Positions 28,796 to 38,323 of a stretch of DNA of 64,000 nt are shown in pieces; positions within the stretch are counted from its first letter, which is position 1, and the number at the start of each line of letters is the position of its first letter. Location of the stretch: contig CAVWLB010000010.1 of the NCBI GenBank assembly GCA_963755695.1, positions 1,550,001 through 1,614,000 on the forward strand. The letters run 5' to 3'. The translations under genes and the position numbers were made by a program. Below the pieces are notes generated by a model. It was not told the origin of the DNA and did no database searches. It worked only from the letters and a program-made list of their open reading frames with translations. The stretch comes from QHWT01 sp963755695 (GTDB lineage Bacteria; Acidobacteriota; Vicinamibacteria; Vicinamibacterales; 2-12-FULL-66-21).

Positions 28796-30383
28796 GCGCG
28801 AGACCGACCTCTGCATCCTCGGCAGCGGAATCGCAGGAATGTTGCTTGCCGAGCGCGCCCACGCGCGCGGCCGGCGCGTGCTGGTGGTCGAGCGCGGCAC
28901 TCCCCTGTCTTTCGAGCAGCGCCGCAAGCAGGGGTCCCACGACGATCCGCTCCCGTTCAACCGCAGCCCCCAGCGCTTTCCGCACGAGGCGCCCCCTTCA
29001 GGACCGCGGACCCGCTGGGACCATGAGTACGTCTTCTGGCCGATCTACAACCTGGGCGGCTGCACGAACATCTTCTTCGGGAACATGCCGCGAATGCATC
29101 CCGCGCATTTCGAGCGCGACGCGTTCGGCGGCGTCAGCCGGCGGTGGCCGCTCACCTATGCGGATCTCGAACCGTACTATCTCGAGGCCGAACGACGCCT
29201 GTCCATCAGCGGGAATTCGGAGCAGACGCCGTTCGCCGGCCGGTTCGATTACCCGCTTCCTCCGCACCGCCTGAGTCCTTCCGACCGCGCGTGTGCCACG
29301 ATCTTCGGCCACGGCAGCGTGACCCAGGTGCCGACGGTCCGGCCGTCCCGGCCGATCGGCAAGCGGCCGCAGTGCTGCGCCACCAATCAGTGCGACCTAT
29401 GTCCCATCGACTCCAAGGGAACGGCGCTGAACATGGTCTATCCGGCGCTCGAGGGCCGGGTCGAGATCGAGACCGGCCTGCTCGCCATCGACCTGCACTG
29501 CACTGGGGGTCGGGTGACGGCAGTCACCTGCGTGGACGCGAAAAGGGGCCGTCAACGCATACATGCGCGTGAATTCGTCGTCGCCTGCAACGGCATCGAT
29601 TCGTGTCTGCTGCTGCAGCGATCTCCGGACGTCCCCAAGCTGCCCAGCCTCGGACGGCACTACATGGACCATCCGGTGTTCGAGCTCGCCATCTACGGGA
29701 CCGGCGTCGACACGCGGCCCGGTTATGGCGACAGCGCGCAAACCGGAATGCTGGTCTCGTTTTTCGACCAGGTGGCGAGCGATCTCCCCGTCTCGATGCT
29801 GGGGGAAATCAAGGCCAGCGCGCTGTCGCTCAATCGCGGCGAGATGACCCGCGACGTGGTGGTCCGGGATCTGCTGCAGCGCGCGATCGAACGGCGCGCG
29901 GAAGTGGGCGGATCGGTGCGGAAACACTTCACCGACGCCTGGCGCTCGACGCTCGTATTGTGGTTTGCAGTTGAGACGCAACCGATTCCCGCTCACACCG
30001 TCGAGCTCGATCACATCTCGGAATCAGGACAGGCCATCCCCCGCATAGTTCACTCCTATCCGTCGTACTTCCAGGAGTGCATCGACCGCACGCTGGCAGA
30101 TGTTCGTCGCCGGCTGCCGCAGGCGGAGGTCAAACACCTCAGCACGTTTTCCGGCAGCTATCACTGGCTCGGGGCGACCCGCATGGCCGCGTCAACCGCG
30201 GACGGATGCGTCGACGGAAATCTCCGGTATCACGAGCTCGAGAATCTGTACGTCTTGTCGACATCGACCTTTCCGGGAGGGTCGAGCGCCAACCCCACGC
30301 TCACACTTGCCGCGATGACGCTACGTCTTGGCGACTGGCTGACGCGTGGTAGCACCCATTCCAACGCTCATCGCTCGCATTGA
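28776..30383 (+). CDS. GMC-family FAD-dependent oxidoreductase
   Basis: A 535-residue glucose-methanol-choline oxidoreductase, probably acting on a sugar or alcohol. The FAD site is LCILGSGIAGMLLAERAHAR, followed by VLVVERG. A four-cysteine cluster, CCATNQCDLC, sits near residue 207, as in the dehydrogenase branch that passes electrons to a cytochrome or partner protein. The C-terminal part has YHWLGATRMA and SSANPTLTLAAM with the catalytic-region Asn-Pro. The ATG at 28776 starts the conserved sequence and lies inside the end of the small partner gene. No cytochrome subunit is adjacent. It is flanked by two related lipoproteins, which suggests a shared substrate. Confidence 0.87.
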   Translation: MAFSESERETDLCILGSGIAGMLLAERAHARGRRVLVVERGTPLSFEQRRKQGSHDDPLPFNRSPQRFPHEAPPSGPRTRWDHEYVFWPIYNLGGCTNIFFGNMPRMHPAHFERDAFGGVSRRWPLTYADLEPYYLEAERRLSISGNSEQTPFAGRFDYPLPPHRLSPSDRACATIFGHGSVTQVPTVRPSRPIGKRPQCCATNQCDLCPIDSKGTALNMVYPALEGRVEIETGLLAIDLHCTGGRVTAVTCVDAKRGRQRIHAREFVVACNGIDSCLLLQRSPDVPKLPSLGRHYMDHPVFELAIYGTGVDTRPGYGDSAQTGMLVSFFDQVASDLPVSMLGEIKASALSLNRGEMTRDVVVRDLLQRAIERRAEVGGSVRKHFTDAWRSTLVLWFAVETQPIPAHTVELDHISESGQAIPRIVHSYPSYFQECIDRTLADVRRRLPQAEVKHLSTFSGSYHWLGATRMAASTADGCVDGNLRYHELENLYVLSTSTFPGGSSANPTLTLAAMTLRLGDWLTRGSTHSNAHRSH

Positions 30384-30541
30384 GCGGCGCATCTGCTGCG
30401 GATGAGCTCGTGTTCGCGTTGACACCAGCCCAGCAGTGCCGTATTCTTGAGTGTCTCCCCCGCCCGCGACCCTACAGTCCTCACGTTCAGCGGCCGATAG
30501 ACGGATCCGAGCAGAGCGCACGTCACCAAACAGGTTTTGCC

Positions 30542-31720
30542 ATGAACAGGGGCATTCGTTTCGTTCTCGTGGTGGGGCTGGCGCTCGCTGGCGCATGCTC
30601 GGCCGAAAAGAGCGCCAATCCGCTGAGCCCTGCCGTTGCTGGCCCCATTGCCGGCGTCGACATCAGCGCGCCAAGGCTGATGCAGCCGGGCGCCGGTGTC
30701 ACCGTCAAAGACACCGAACAGCCAATCAAGCTCGTACTCGAGAACGCGACCACCAACGGTCAGAGGAAGCTTTTCTATCTGTTCGAGGTGGCCAGCGACT
30801 CCGAGTTCAAGACCAAGCTTTTCGCCGTGGACAACGTGCCGCCGGGCGACGGCGGTCGCACTCAGGTCACTATTCCCGACAAACTGGCCGCGAACCGGAA
30901 ATACTACTGGCGTTCGCGCGCGGCTGACGGCGCCAACTCCGGCCCATTTGGTGGGCCGATCGCGTTCGACGTCGTCCCCCCTGCCGCGATCCAGCCGCCA
31001 GTCCCGCTCGAACCAATCAACGACGCCAGGACCGCGAATCGCCGTCCCAACTTGAGCATCAAGAACGGCGGCCACGCCGGGGCGGTCGGGAGCGTCACCT
31101 ATTCGTTCGAGGTTGCCCTCGACCAGGCATTTACCAACGTGGTCTATCGCGTGAACGCCGGCGAAGGCAACGGCGGCACGACCGCTCCAGTGGTGATCGA
31201 CCTCAAGGAGCAGACACGCTATTTCTGGCGTGCGCGTGGGGGTGATGGCACAACCACCAGCCCGTGGTCGGCGACCGCGTCGTTCCAGACGCCTGCCGGC
31301 GGGTCGGCTCCGGAACCGCCTACTCCGCCCGCGCCGGGCCCTGGCGGCGGCGGAAATGCGAACTGCGCGCCGCCATATCCGAACAATGGAAAGGCGGTGA
31401 TCGACTGCGTCGAGCGCAAGTATCCGCAGTACCTCGTGCCCCACGTCACGGTCGCGCAGCGCAAGGCCAACATGGCGTTCCTTCGCGATCGCGTGATCGA
31501 AATCGGCATCTGCGGCGGCATGAACCTGGCCTGGAACATGAAACGCGGCGGTCCGGAAAAGAGCATCGACTTCATTGCCTGGCACGACGGCAGGCAGTGG
31601 ATTGGCGTCGACATCGGCCGCGCCTACGACGATGTGAGCAAGACGCTCGATCTGGTCTGGGGCATTCACGGTCCCACGCCGGACTCGCGGACCTACGAGC
31701 CCCGGCCGACCTGTCACTAA
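30542..31720 (+). CDS. Lipoprotein with two Fn3-like domains and the conserved C-terminal domain (copy B)
   Basis: A 392-residue lipoprotein with lipobox ALAGACSA. Two fibronectin-III-like segments follow (FYLFEVASDSEFKTKLF...YYWRSRAADGANSGPFGG, and YSFEVALDQAFTNVVY...YFWRARGGDGTTTSPWS). A Pro/Gly-rich linker leads to the same C-terminal domain as in copy A, with KANMAFLRDR, NMKRGGPE, DFIAW, IGVDI and terminal cysteines. The second Fn3 unit is extra relative to copy A. There is a 158-base gap after the GMC gene without a clear promoter or Shine-Dalgarno. The pair arose by duplication or shuffling of one domain onto different Fn3 numbers. Confidence 0.8.
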   Translation: MNRGIRFVLVVGLALAGACSAEKSANPLSPAVAGPIAGVDISAPRLMQPGAGVTVKDTEQPIKLVLENATTNGQRKLFYLFEVASDSEFKTKLFAVDNVPPGDGGRTQVTIPDKLAANRKYYWRSRAADGANSGPFGGPIAFDVVPPAAIQPPVPLEPINDARTANRRPNLSIKNGGHAGAVGSVTYSFEVALDQAFTNVVYRVNAGEGNGGTTAPVVIDLKEQTRYFWRARGGDGTTTSPWSATASFQTPAGGSAPEPPTPPAPGPGGGGNANCAPPYPNNGKAVIDCVERKYPQYLVPHVTVAQRKANMAFLRDRVIEIGICGGMNLAWNMKRGGPEKSIDFIAWHDGRQWIGVDIGRAYDDVSKTLDLVWGIHGPTPDSRTYEPRPTCH

Positions 31721-31739
31721 TCTCAGGCGTCCGCCGGGT

Positions 31740-33791
31740 CTAGTTGCGAAACTGAAGATTCCGGCGGACGTAATCGCGAAGTGCGGCAGACTGGCCGACG
31801 ACGCGCAGGTCCCTGATGGTGACGCGGTCCGGGCCGCCGGAAGTCCGCAAATGTATCGAGAGCGTGCGCGCCTGCGTATGCGGTTCGAGGAGCTCGACGA
31901 TTGATCGGGGTGCCGATGTCAGCTCGATGTTTCGCTCCACGACCTCCCGTCCGTTCGCGTTGAACAGTCTCAGGGTCAGTGTCGTCGGCGTCGACGCCGA
32001 AATCTGATCGACGTAGAGACTGAAGGCATCTTGATCGCCGCTCGCGAACTGGACGAGCACTTCCGTTGCCGTCTCGAACGCCAGCACCGTCCGTTCCTCT
32101 CGCAGACATCCGAAGTTCCTGAGCAGATCAGTGCCCCTCACGACCTTCTCGCCGATCGAGCCACGGACCAGGCGTGACACGTGCGCGAGATTCTCGGTGA
32201 ACAGGTTGGGGTTGTGTTGATAGGCGCCAGCGTCCTTGTCGGTGCGTTCGTAGATCGCACTCTCCCCTGAAGGATCGGTCGCGACGTGCCGGAAATATCC
32301 GTCGAGCAGCTGCTCTGGAACGATTCCGCGGTTGGCTCCGCGAAGCAGGTGCGTCCGGCTCACCAGGAATCGCACGTTCTGATGCAGAAGGTAGGCCTGC
32401 GCGGTTTCCAACACCGGCTGATTCCGGAGCGGTGAATACCGCCCGACACTGGTGTATTCGACGTCGGTCGTGGGGAGCCGCGCTACGAACCGGGAACAGA
32501 TGCCCAGATCGTCGATGTTCTCCACGTCGAGCGCGTAGGCAAGAATGCCTGCCTGGTTGTAGGCCACGCGATCCCCCGGTGCGATCAGCCCGCCGCTGAC
32601 GGCGAGCAAGCCTCCGTAGGGTTCGAGCCAGACCGATGCGCTCGAGTGCGGACGCGTCCAGAAGATCGGCCAGCGATTGGCGTTCACGTAGGCGGTCACG
32701 AACGCGCGGCTGGCAATGCCGCTCCACACGAGGATCGCTCCCGCGACGAGCCACGCGTAGCGATTCGGAATGCGCGTCACCCCTAGCGCAATGATCAGAG
32801 CCGTCAGCGGCAGGAGCGCCACGGTCAGCCGCCATCCGAACATCCAGTCGCCGACCAGACCCACATACGTGCCGAGCACCACAAGGGAGATAGCTGCCGC
32901 CCTTGTGGTGGGCGACCGCCGGGCCAGGGCGACGGCGACGGGCAGCACCGCCAGCGCCCCGACACCGTAGAGAGCCAGGAACCCTCCCAGGTAGCTTTCC
33001 CCTTTGGCTTCGACCACCCGATTTTCGGCGCCGCTGAAGTGAAAGAGCACCTTTGCCGCGATTGGAGTGGACACGAAGGATCCGAAGTACGCGTAACGCC
33101 AGATCGCGTAGGCGCCAGCGATGACCGCGAGCGCGCATGAGAGCACAACCAGATCGCGGCGGCGGTTCGCACGAGAGGTGAGCAATGCCACGGTCAGCAG
33201 CGTGCCGCCGTAGATGAAGCCGTCTACACGTTCGAAAAGAAGAAGGATGCCGAGCGCCAATGCCCCAGCGATCGGAAACCATCGCTCATTCGAATCGACC
33301 GTCGCTGGCGAGTCGATGAACAAGAGGAACGCCAGCAGCGTGACCAGCAGCGCGAAGATCACCGTTTCCAGAGACGAACAGCTCCAGATCGCCAAGGGAC
33401 CGGACAGCGCCAGAAAGGCCAGGCCGGACGCGAGCCCGGGGATGCTGCTCCCGGCACGCCGCATCGACTGCGCCGTCAGCAGAATGATCGTAACGCCGGC
33501 TATGAAGCTCAGGCCCTTACCGATCGCGAGCGGCGCCAGGTTTGAAAGCCCCAGTGCGGTCGTTAGCCGTAGCAGCACGGCCGACCACAGAACGTGAAGA
33601 AAATCGGAATACCCTTCGACGCGCCCTTCCAGGACCGTGTAAACCATCCCGCGTCCGCGCAGCAGATTCCGCGCATACACCAGCGGGATGGCCTCGTCGT
33701 CAACGAAGAAACACAGGAAGAGCGAGGCGTAGAGGATGAAGACTGCCGAGGCGCTGACCGCAATCCACAGGAACGGGCGCCGACCGATCAT
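31740..33791 (-). CDS. GT-C-fold membrane glycosyltransferase-like protein
   Basis: A 683-residue polytopic membrane protein. After the first helix comes an acidic loop, FFVDDEAIPLVYARNLLRGRG, followed by VEGYSDFLHVLW; this matches arabinofuranosyltransferase-like GT-C proteins, in which DD is catalytic. About eleven helices follow, then a soluble C-terminal half with YERTDKDAG and a beta-rich end (SLYVDQISASTPTTLTLRLF), as in enzymes with a carbohydrate-binding tail. It would use a polyprenyl-phosphate sugar outside the membrane. The start at 33791 lies 4 bases after the stop of the methyltransferase-GT2 gene, so they are one operon. Confidence 0.75.
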   Translation of the reverse strand: MIGRRPFLWIAVSASAVFILYASLFLCFFVDDEAIPLVYARNLLRGRGMVYTVLEGRVEGYSDFLHVLWSAVLLRLTTALGLSNLAPLAIGKGLSFIAGVTIILLTAQSMRRAGSSIPGLASGLAFLALSGPLAIWSCSSLETVIFALLVTLLAFLLFIDSPATVDSNERWFPIAGALALGILLLFERVDGFIYGGTLLTVALLTSRANRRRDLVVLSCALAVIAGAYAIWRYAYFGSFVSTPIAAKVLFHFSGAENRVVEAKGESYLGGFLALYGVGALAVLPVAVALARRSPTTRAAAISLVVLGTYVGLVGDWMFGWRLTVALLPLTALIIALGVTRIPNRYAWLVAGAILVWSGIASRAFVTAYVNANRWPIFWTRPHSSASVWLEPYGGLLAVSGGLIAPGDRVAYNQAGILAYALDVENIDDLGICSRFVARLPTTDVEYTSVGRYSPLRNQPVLETAQAYLLHQNVRFLVSRTHLLRGANRGIVPEQLLDGYFRHVATDPSGESAIYERTDKDAGAYQHNPNLFTENLAHVSRLVRGSIGEKVVRGTDLLRNFGCLREERTVLAFETATEVLVQFASGDQDAFSLYVDQISASTPTTLTLRLFNANGREVVERNIELTSAPRSIVELLEPHTQARTLSIHLRTSGGPDRVTIRDLRVVGQSAALRDYVRRNLQFRN

Positions 33792-33794
33792 CGG

Positions 33795-35271
33795 CTAATT
33801 CAGTTTCAGCTTGTAGAACGCGACGAGGCACATGCGCAGCAGGAGCCAGCCGTGACGGAAACGGCTGATGTTGGTGGTGCCGTAGGTGCGTTCACGATAT
33901 CGAACCGGCACTTCGACGATCTTGAGATTCAACTTCGAGGCGCCGAAGATCAGATCGAAATCTCCGAACGGATCGAAATCGCCGAAGTAGTGCCGATTCG
34001 CGGCAATCTTGTCGTAATCGCGCTTGAAGAGGACCTTGGTTCCACAGAGCGTGTCGCGAAAGCGCTGCTCCAGCAGCCACGAGAACGCGAGGCTGAAGAA
34101 TTTGTTGCCGATCAGATTCAGCGTGCGCATCGCCTGCTGCTCCATCGGATAGACCAGGCGCGTGCCGTTGATGAACTCCCCCTTGCCGCTCGTGAGCGCG
34201 TCATAGAACTTCGGCAAATCCTCGGGAGGGACGGTCAGGTCGGCGTCGAGGATCATGAGAACCTCGCCGTCCGCCGCGGCAAAGCCCTTGCGGACGGCAT
34301 CCCCCTTTCCAATCCCGTTACCCTGGTGAAGCAGTCGAATCGGCCATCGACCTTTGTACAGCTGCGCCACGCGCTCGATTTCGGCGGCGGTGCCGTCGGT
34401 CGAGTTTCCGTCGACGAACACGATCTCCGTCCGGCTCCCCAGGTGCGGCATCCGCTCGATGGCATTCTCGATGTTCCCTCGCTCGTTGCGGCACGGAATG
34501 ACGACCGACACGGAATGGGCCGCGGGCTCGGGGCGGCGCGGCGCTGGCCTGGCAATCACGTACTGGACCAGGCACAGCTTCCGAATTCCCGGGAGCTTTG
34601 CCAGCACACGATTGGCCAGCCATGAGATTCCAGGAATCCACTGCGGAAAGAGCAGACGGTAGCCGCTCGTGATCACCTCGAAGTCGCAAAGGAACAGCAG
34701 GTTGACGATATCCGGCAGCGCCAGCCAGTTCTGGCGCCGCTGCGGGGTCATCAGCCCGAGCTTCTGCGCCAGGCCGAGCACCGGTTCCCACAGGTAGTTG
34801 AAGTAGGTGATGATGATGCGACTGTCGGACGAGGTCACGCGATGCAGGTTGTCGAAGGCAACCTGCACGTCTTCGAGATAACCAATCAAATCCGCGAGGA
34901 TGACGTCACTCGAAGGCACCCTCGACCGGAAGATCTTCGGCGTCGCCGGTTCGAAACTGGAGACCGGGATGGCGTCGCCGCGCGACCTCCAGCATCTCCG
35001 GGCTGAGATCGACGCCGACGCCTACATCTGGACGCGTGGCAGCCAGGAGATCGCCGGCGCCACACCCGATGTCCAGAACGCGTGAGCCTTCCGGCACGAG
35101 GAACGAGACGAATCGCGCGAGCTCGTCGTGGTAGTAGCGGTTTCTCTTCCACCGCTCGCGGCCGGAGGCCAGGCGATCAAAGTGGTCGGCAAGCTCCTGC
35201 TTTCGCTGGCTGGCAGGCCGGTCCTTCGTCGCATTGGCCATCACCGCGGCGTTCTTCGACGGGTCGCTCAT
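33795..35271 (-). CDS. Bifunctional methyltransferase and GT2 glycosyltransferase, one frameshift
   Basis: About 490 residues. The N-terminal class I methyltransferase has RVLDIGCGAGDLLAATRP and GVDLSPEMLEVARRR. The C-terminal GT2 has VIPCRNERGNIENA, VFVDGNSTDGT and the metal-binding DAD in MILDADLTVPPEDL, ending with amphipathic helices (FRHGWLLLRMCLVAFYKLK). One extra T near 34905 brings a TGA into the middle; removing it joins FEDVILADLIGYLEDV smoothly. Proteins with the same two domains in the same order are known from several bacterial phyla. Its start overlaps the stop of the membrane protein gene upstream (ATGA). Confidence 0.85.
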
Positions 35272-36567
35272 GCCATCGACCAGCGATCGCGCTGACGCTG
35301 CAGCACGCTGGTCGTCTGGCGGATCCCGACGGCAATCAGCGCGCTGATGAGCGCGAGAAGAAGCGGTTGCACCGGGGTCATGAAACGTCCACCGGCACCC
35401 CAGGTCATCGCCACGCTAAGGATATTCGCGCAGACCATCAGTACCACGATACCCACGCCGGGCGACTTCCTGAGAACGAATGCGGCCAGTGCACCCAGAG
35501 GCAGGAGGTAGTCCCAGAACGGATGCCCCCGCGGTTTCGTCTCCTGCCACACGTGCAAGACCATCAGGCGGAGCACGTCTGCGGGATGCTCTCGCATCCA
35601 TGTCGTCGCGATCTGCGATCGTGTTTTGGCCAGCCGCACCTCGAACTCGACGGAATACGGGTCGACGTTCTGCCCCCGCAATGCATCCGCCTCGTCGTCG
35701 CGAATCGAACGCCACATGCCGTCGTACTTCAACGCCTGCGGTCCAAAGCCGGCGGGCAGATTCAACGGCCCTTGCGTCCCCGCCGGCATGAAGGCCTGGG
35801 TCACGACCATGTTCCGCACCCACCAGGGAGCAATGACGACCAGGCACGTCGCCAGGCAGACGGCTTTCGCCCGCCATCCCAACTTGCCTTCCGATCCTGG
35901 ATCGGAAGTAGGAGCAAACAAGGCGATCGGAACCCAGAGGACGTAGATGCTCCGTACCGCCATCAACGCGCCGAGGACGGCGCCGGAGGCAGCGGTCCCG
36001 GCGAGCTTCCACCGTCGGTGTTTCTGTGTCAGCCAGATGAACGCGAGGAGTGACACGAGAAACGTCGCGAGCCCCTCGGTCATGAACATCTGCGAGGTCC
36101 TGCGTCAGACGCGAACTCTGCAAGAGCAGCGCTAGGGCGACGGGAGCTGCCAGCAGACCGGCGAGGTGGACCGCTATGGCGACGGCGATCGTGACGGCGC
36201 CGGCCATGATCGCGCAGTTGAGGATGCGCCAGACGGCGAAGTTTCTCCCGGCCAGGGTATAGACGGCCGACAGCACGTACGGCAAGGCAGGGGGCCGATA
36301 GGTGGTCGGGTAGTAACTCGACTGCCTGGTGAGAAGGTCGCGGTATCGCGCGAGGCCTTCGTACGGCGCGCGATACTCGGGGTCGCTCCAATAATAGCCG
36401 TAGCCCCTGCCCTTCCACACGTTGAACGCAATGGCTTCGTAGTCGGGACCGTCACCGGCCTCGGGTGGATTGTTCAGATTCCCCGACCGATACGCGCGCA
36501 ACCCGTAGGTGCCGAAGGCTGCGACGAAGATCGCGGCAAAAATCAGCCGGCGTACAGTCACACTCAT
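35268..36567 (-). CDS. GT39-like membrane glycosyltransferase, one frameshift
   Basis: A polytopic membrane protein of about 433 residues. The acidic first loop is GDGPDYEAIAFNVWKGRGYG, followed by YPTTYRPPALPYVLSAVY, which matches the ArnT/PMT-like GT-C pattern. Later helices include FMTEGLATFLVSLLAFIWL and VLGALMAVRSIYVLWVPIAL, and PFWDYLLPLGALAAFVL comes near the end. One extra G near 36105 breaks the frame between two conserved helices. It heads the operon that continues with the methyltransferase-GT2 and GT-C genes. The sugar is unknown. Confidence 0.75.
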
Positions 36568-36702
36568 TCAAAATCGCGCTCGGCCCTCGGTGTGGTGGAA
36601 GTTCGCTGCCTGCGGATAGCGTGGCGTCGCCTGGGGCAGCACTCGATCATAACACGCGCATAACACGCAGCTCCTGCCGAGCTATCCCACGGTCGCCCTC
36701 TT
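36568..36702. other. Spacer with a short direct repeat
   Basis: The 135 bases between two co-oriented membrane glycosyltransferase genes contain a direct repeat of CATAACACGC (about 36650-36670). I see no promoter, hairpin or small gene that I can support. Confidence 0.35.
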
Positions 36703-38250
36703 TCAGAGGCGCCGGAGATCGATCAGCACTGTATCGGGCGGCTCACCGGACAGCGGCACTCGCGGATATCTCTCGAGATAGTTTGCGAGCTCCGGATTAC
36801 GCCTGCTCAAGTCGCTCCACCGGGTGGCCGCGAAATACCCTGCGCCAAGCGTGCGGAGCCACTCGATCGTTGCAGGCCTGAGATCGCCAGGCCCGAAACT
36901 CCAGCCGCGCCGATCCGCCAGATACAGCAACACCGGCGAGGTCACGCCGTAGTCGTCCACGACAACGAACAGCGCGTGACGGTCTGCTGCCGCCCGGTCG
37001 ATCGCCTGACCCGCAACGAGCATTCGCGTGTCGAGGTGCGAGCCGCGGAAATGCGTTCGAACGACTCCGCTCTCGGCGAACATGAGGAGAGCGAGCGCCG
37101 TGACCACCGTCGGCACGGCAATCCTTCCCCACCATGCGCCGACATGCTCGCGAACCCACGCACCGTCGAAGAGCGGAGCCGCGGCCACCCCAAAGTACAT
37201 CGCACCGATCACCACGAGCGGAAGCTGGTAGTAGTCGTGCGCGATGTTTCCCTCTGCTGCAATCAGGATGAAGGCGATCATCGCGGCCAGCCACGCGGCT
37301 GGCACAAGGCTCCACTTCCCACGCCACGTCAGCATGCCGACCAGCGCCACCGCCAGACCAATCGGCGTCAGGAGCAGCCGGGTGATGCGCTCCAGCAGTT
37401 CGCGATAGAGCTCCGCGTCGCGCAGCCGTGCCAGCGTGCTCCATTTCGAGAACACGTCGGGCCACGGACCGGGTGCGATCGAAGGAGGATACGTCCGGGC
37501 AGGATGCGCGAGGATGCCGTAGGTGAGGCCGCTCGCGCGATAGATGAAATAGGCATGCCCGTACCACGCTGCCGCGAGGAGCAGCGGGGCGATCAGCGCG
37601 AGCCAGAGCCGCCGATCGAAGAGCCCCGCGCGTCCGCGGGTCTGCCACGCCGCGGCCGCGATCGGCAGCAGCACCAGAATCGCGGGAAGCTTGACGAGAA
37701 TCGCCGCCGACAGTGCGGCGCTCCCCCACCGCAGCGCGCGCGTGCTGCCCGATTCCAGATATCGGATCATGCCGAACAGCGCGCCGACCGAAAGGCACAG
37801 CATCGCGGTGTCCGGCATGAAGGTGCGGCCGTAATAGACCGCGCCCGGCGAAACCGCGACGAGGAATGCTGCGGCCCGCCCAGCCGGCCGCCCGCGCATC
37901 GCCTGCACCAGCAGATAGACGAGCACGATCAGACCCGCAGAGAAACCTACCGACGTGAGCCTGCCCAACCGATCGTCCGGGCCGAACACGAAATACAGCA
38001 GCGCCGCGATGAACGGGACGAGTGGAAACTCGCTCTCGACGTAGCCGTGCGCACCTCCCCAGTTGACCTGGGGATAGAGCGGATTCAACGAGTCTTGGTA
38101 AAAGTACCGCGCCATCACGGCGGTATCGATCTGGCGCCAGCGGTGCGCGTCGAGCAGCGGTGAGGAGATGTAAAGGAGCCGAAGACCGATGCCCAGCAGG
38201 ACGATCGCGGCGAGGGGAAGCGCGTCACGCGCGCGCGCGAGGCGATGCAT
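36703..38250 (-). CDS. GT39-like membrane glycosyltransferase
   Basis: An intact 515-residue GT-C protein. The first periplasmic loop carries DAHRWRQIDTAVMARYFYQD, in which Asp and the RQ-DT pattern match the ArnT/PMT catalytic loop. The segment YYGRTFMPDTAMLCLSVGAL is another conserved GT39 block. About eleven helices are followed by a C-terminal segment ending SGEPPDTVLIDLRRL. The frame extends far upstream, but the ATG at 38250 is chosen because it directly precedes the first helix and lies 10 bases after TATAAT. It is divergent from a flippase-like gene. Confidence 0.8.
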   Translation of the reverse strand: MHRLARARDALPLAAIVLLGIGLRLLYISSPLLDAHRWRQIDTAVMARYFYQDSLNPLYPQVNWGGAHGYVESEFPLVPFIAALLYFVFGPDDRLGRLTSVGFSAGLIVLVYLLVQAMRGRPAGRAAAFLVAVSPGAVYYGRTFMPDTAMLCLSVGALFGMIRYLESGSTRALRWGSAALSAAILVKLPAILVLLPIAAAAWQTRGRAGLFDRRLWLALIAPLLLAAAWYGHAYFIYRASGLTYGILAHPARTYPPSIAPGPWPDVFSKWSTLARLRDAELYRELLERITRLLLTPIGLAVALVGMLTWRGKWSLVPAAWLAAMIAFILIAAEGNIAHDYYQLPLVVIGAMYFGVAAAPLFDGAWVREHVGAWWGRIAVPTVVTALALLMFAESGVVRTHFRGSHLDTRMLVAGQAIDRAAADRHALFVVVDDYGVTSPVLLYLADRRGWSFGPGDLRPATIEWLRTLGAGYFAATRWSDLSRRNPELANYLERYPRVPLSGEPPDTVLIDLRRL

Positions 38251-38266
38251 CAACAGCGCTATTATA
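38251..38266 (-). promoter_or_regulatory. -10 box of the GT39-like gene
   Basis: A perfect TATAAT on the minus strand (38266-38261) lies 10 bases before the ATG at 38250. It is the best -10 match in the window. The expected transcript leader is 2-4 bases. Confidence 0.5.
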
Positions 38267-38323
38267 CTGACTGCTCGTGAGTCGGACCTCCAGCTTCTGT
38301 GACTGCAAGACGGTGAATCGCGC

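Noticed and set aside
36976..38163. A 395-codon plus-strand frame
   Set aside because: Antisense to an intact GT39-like gene; the composition is typical of a GC-rich shadow.
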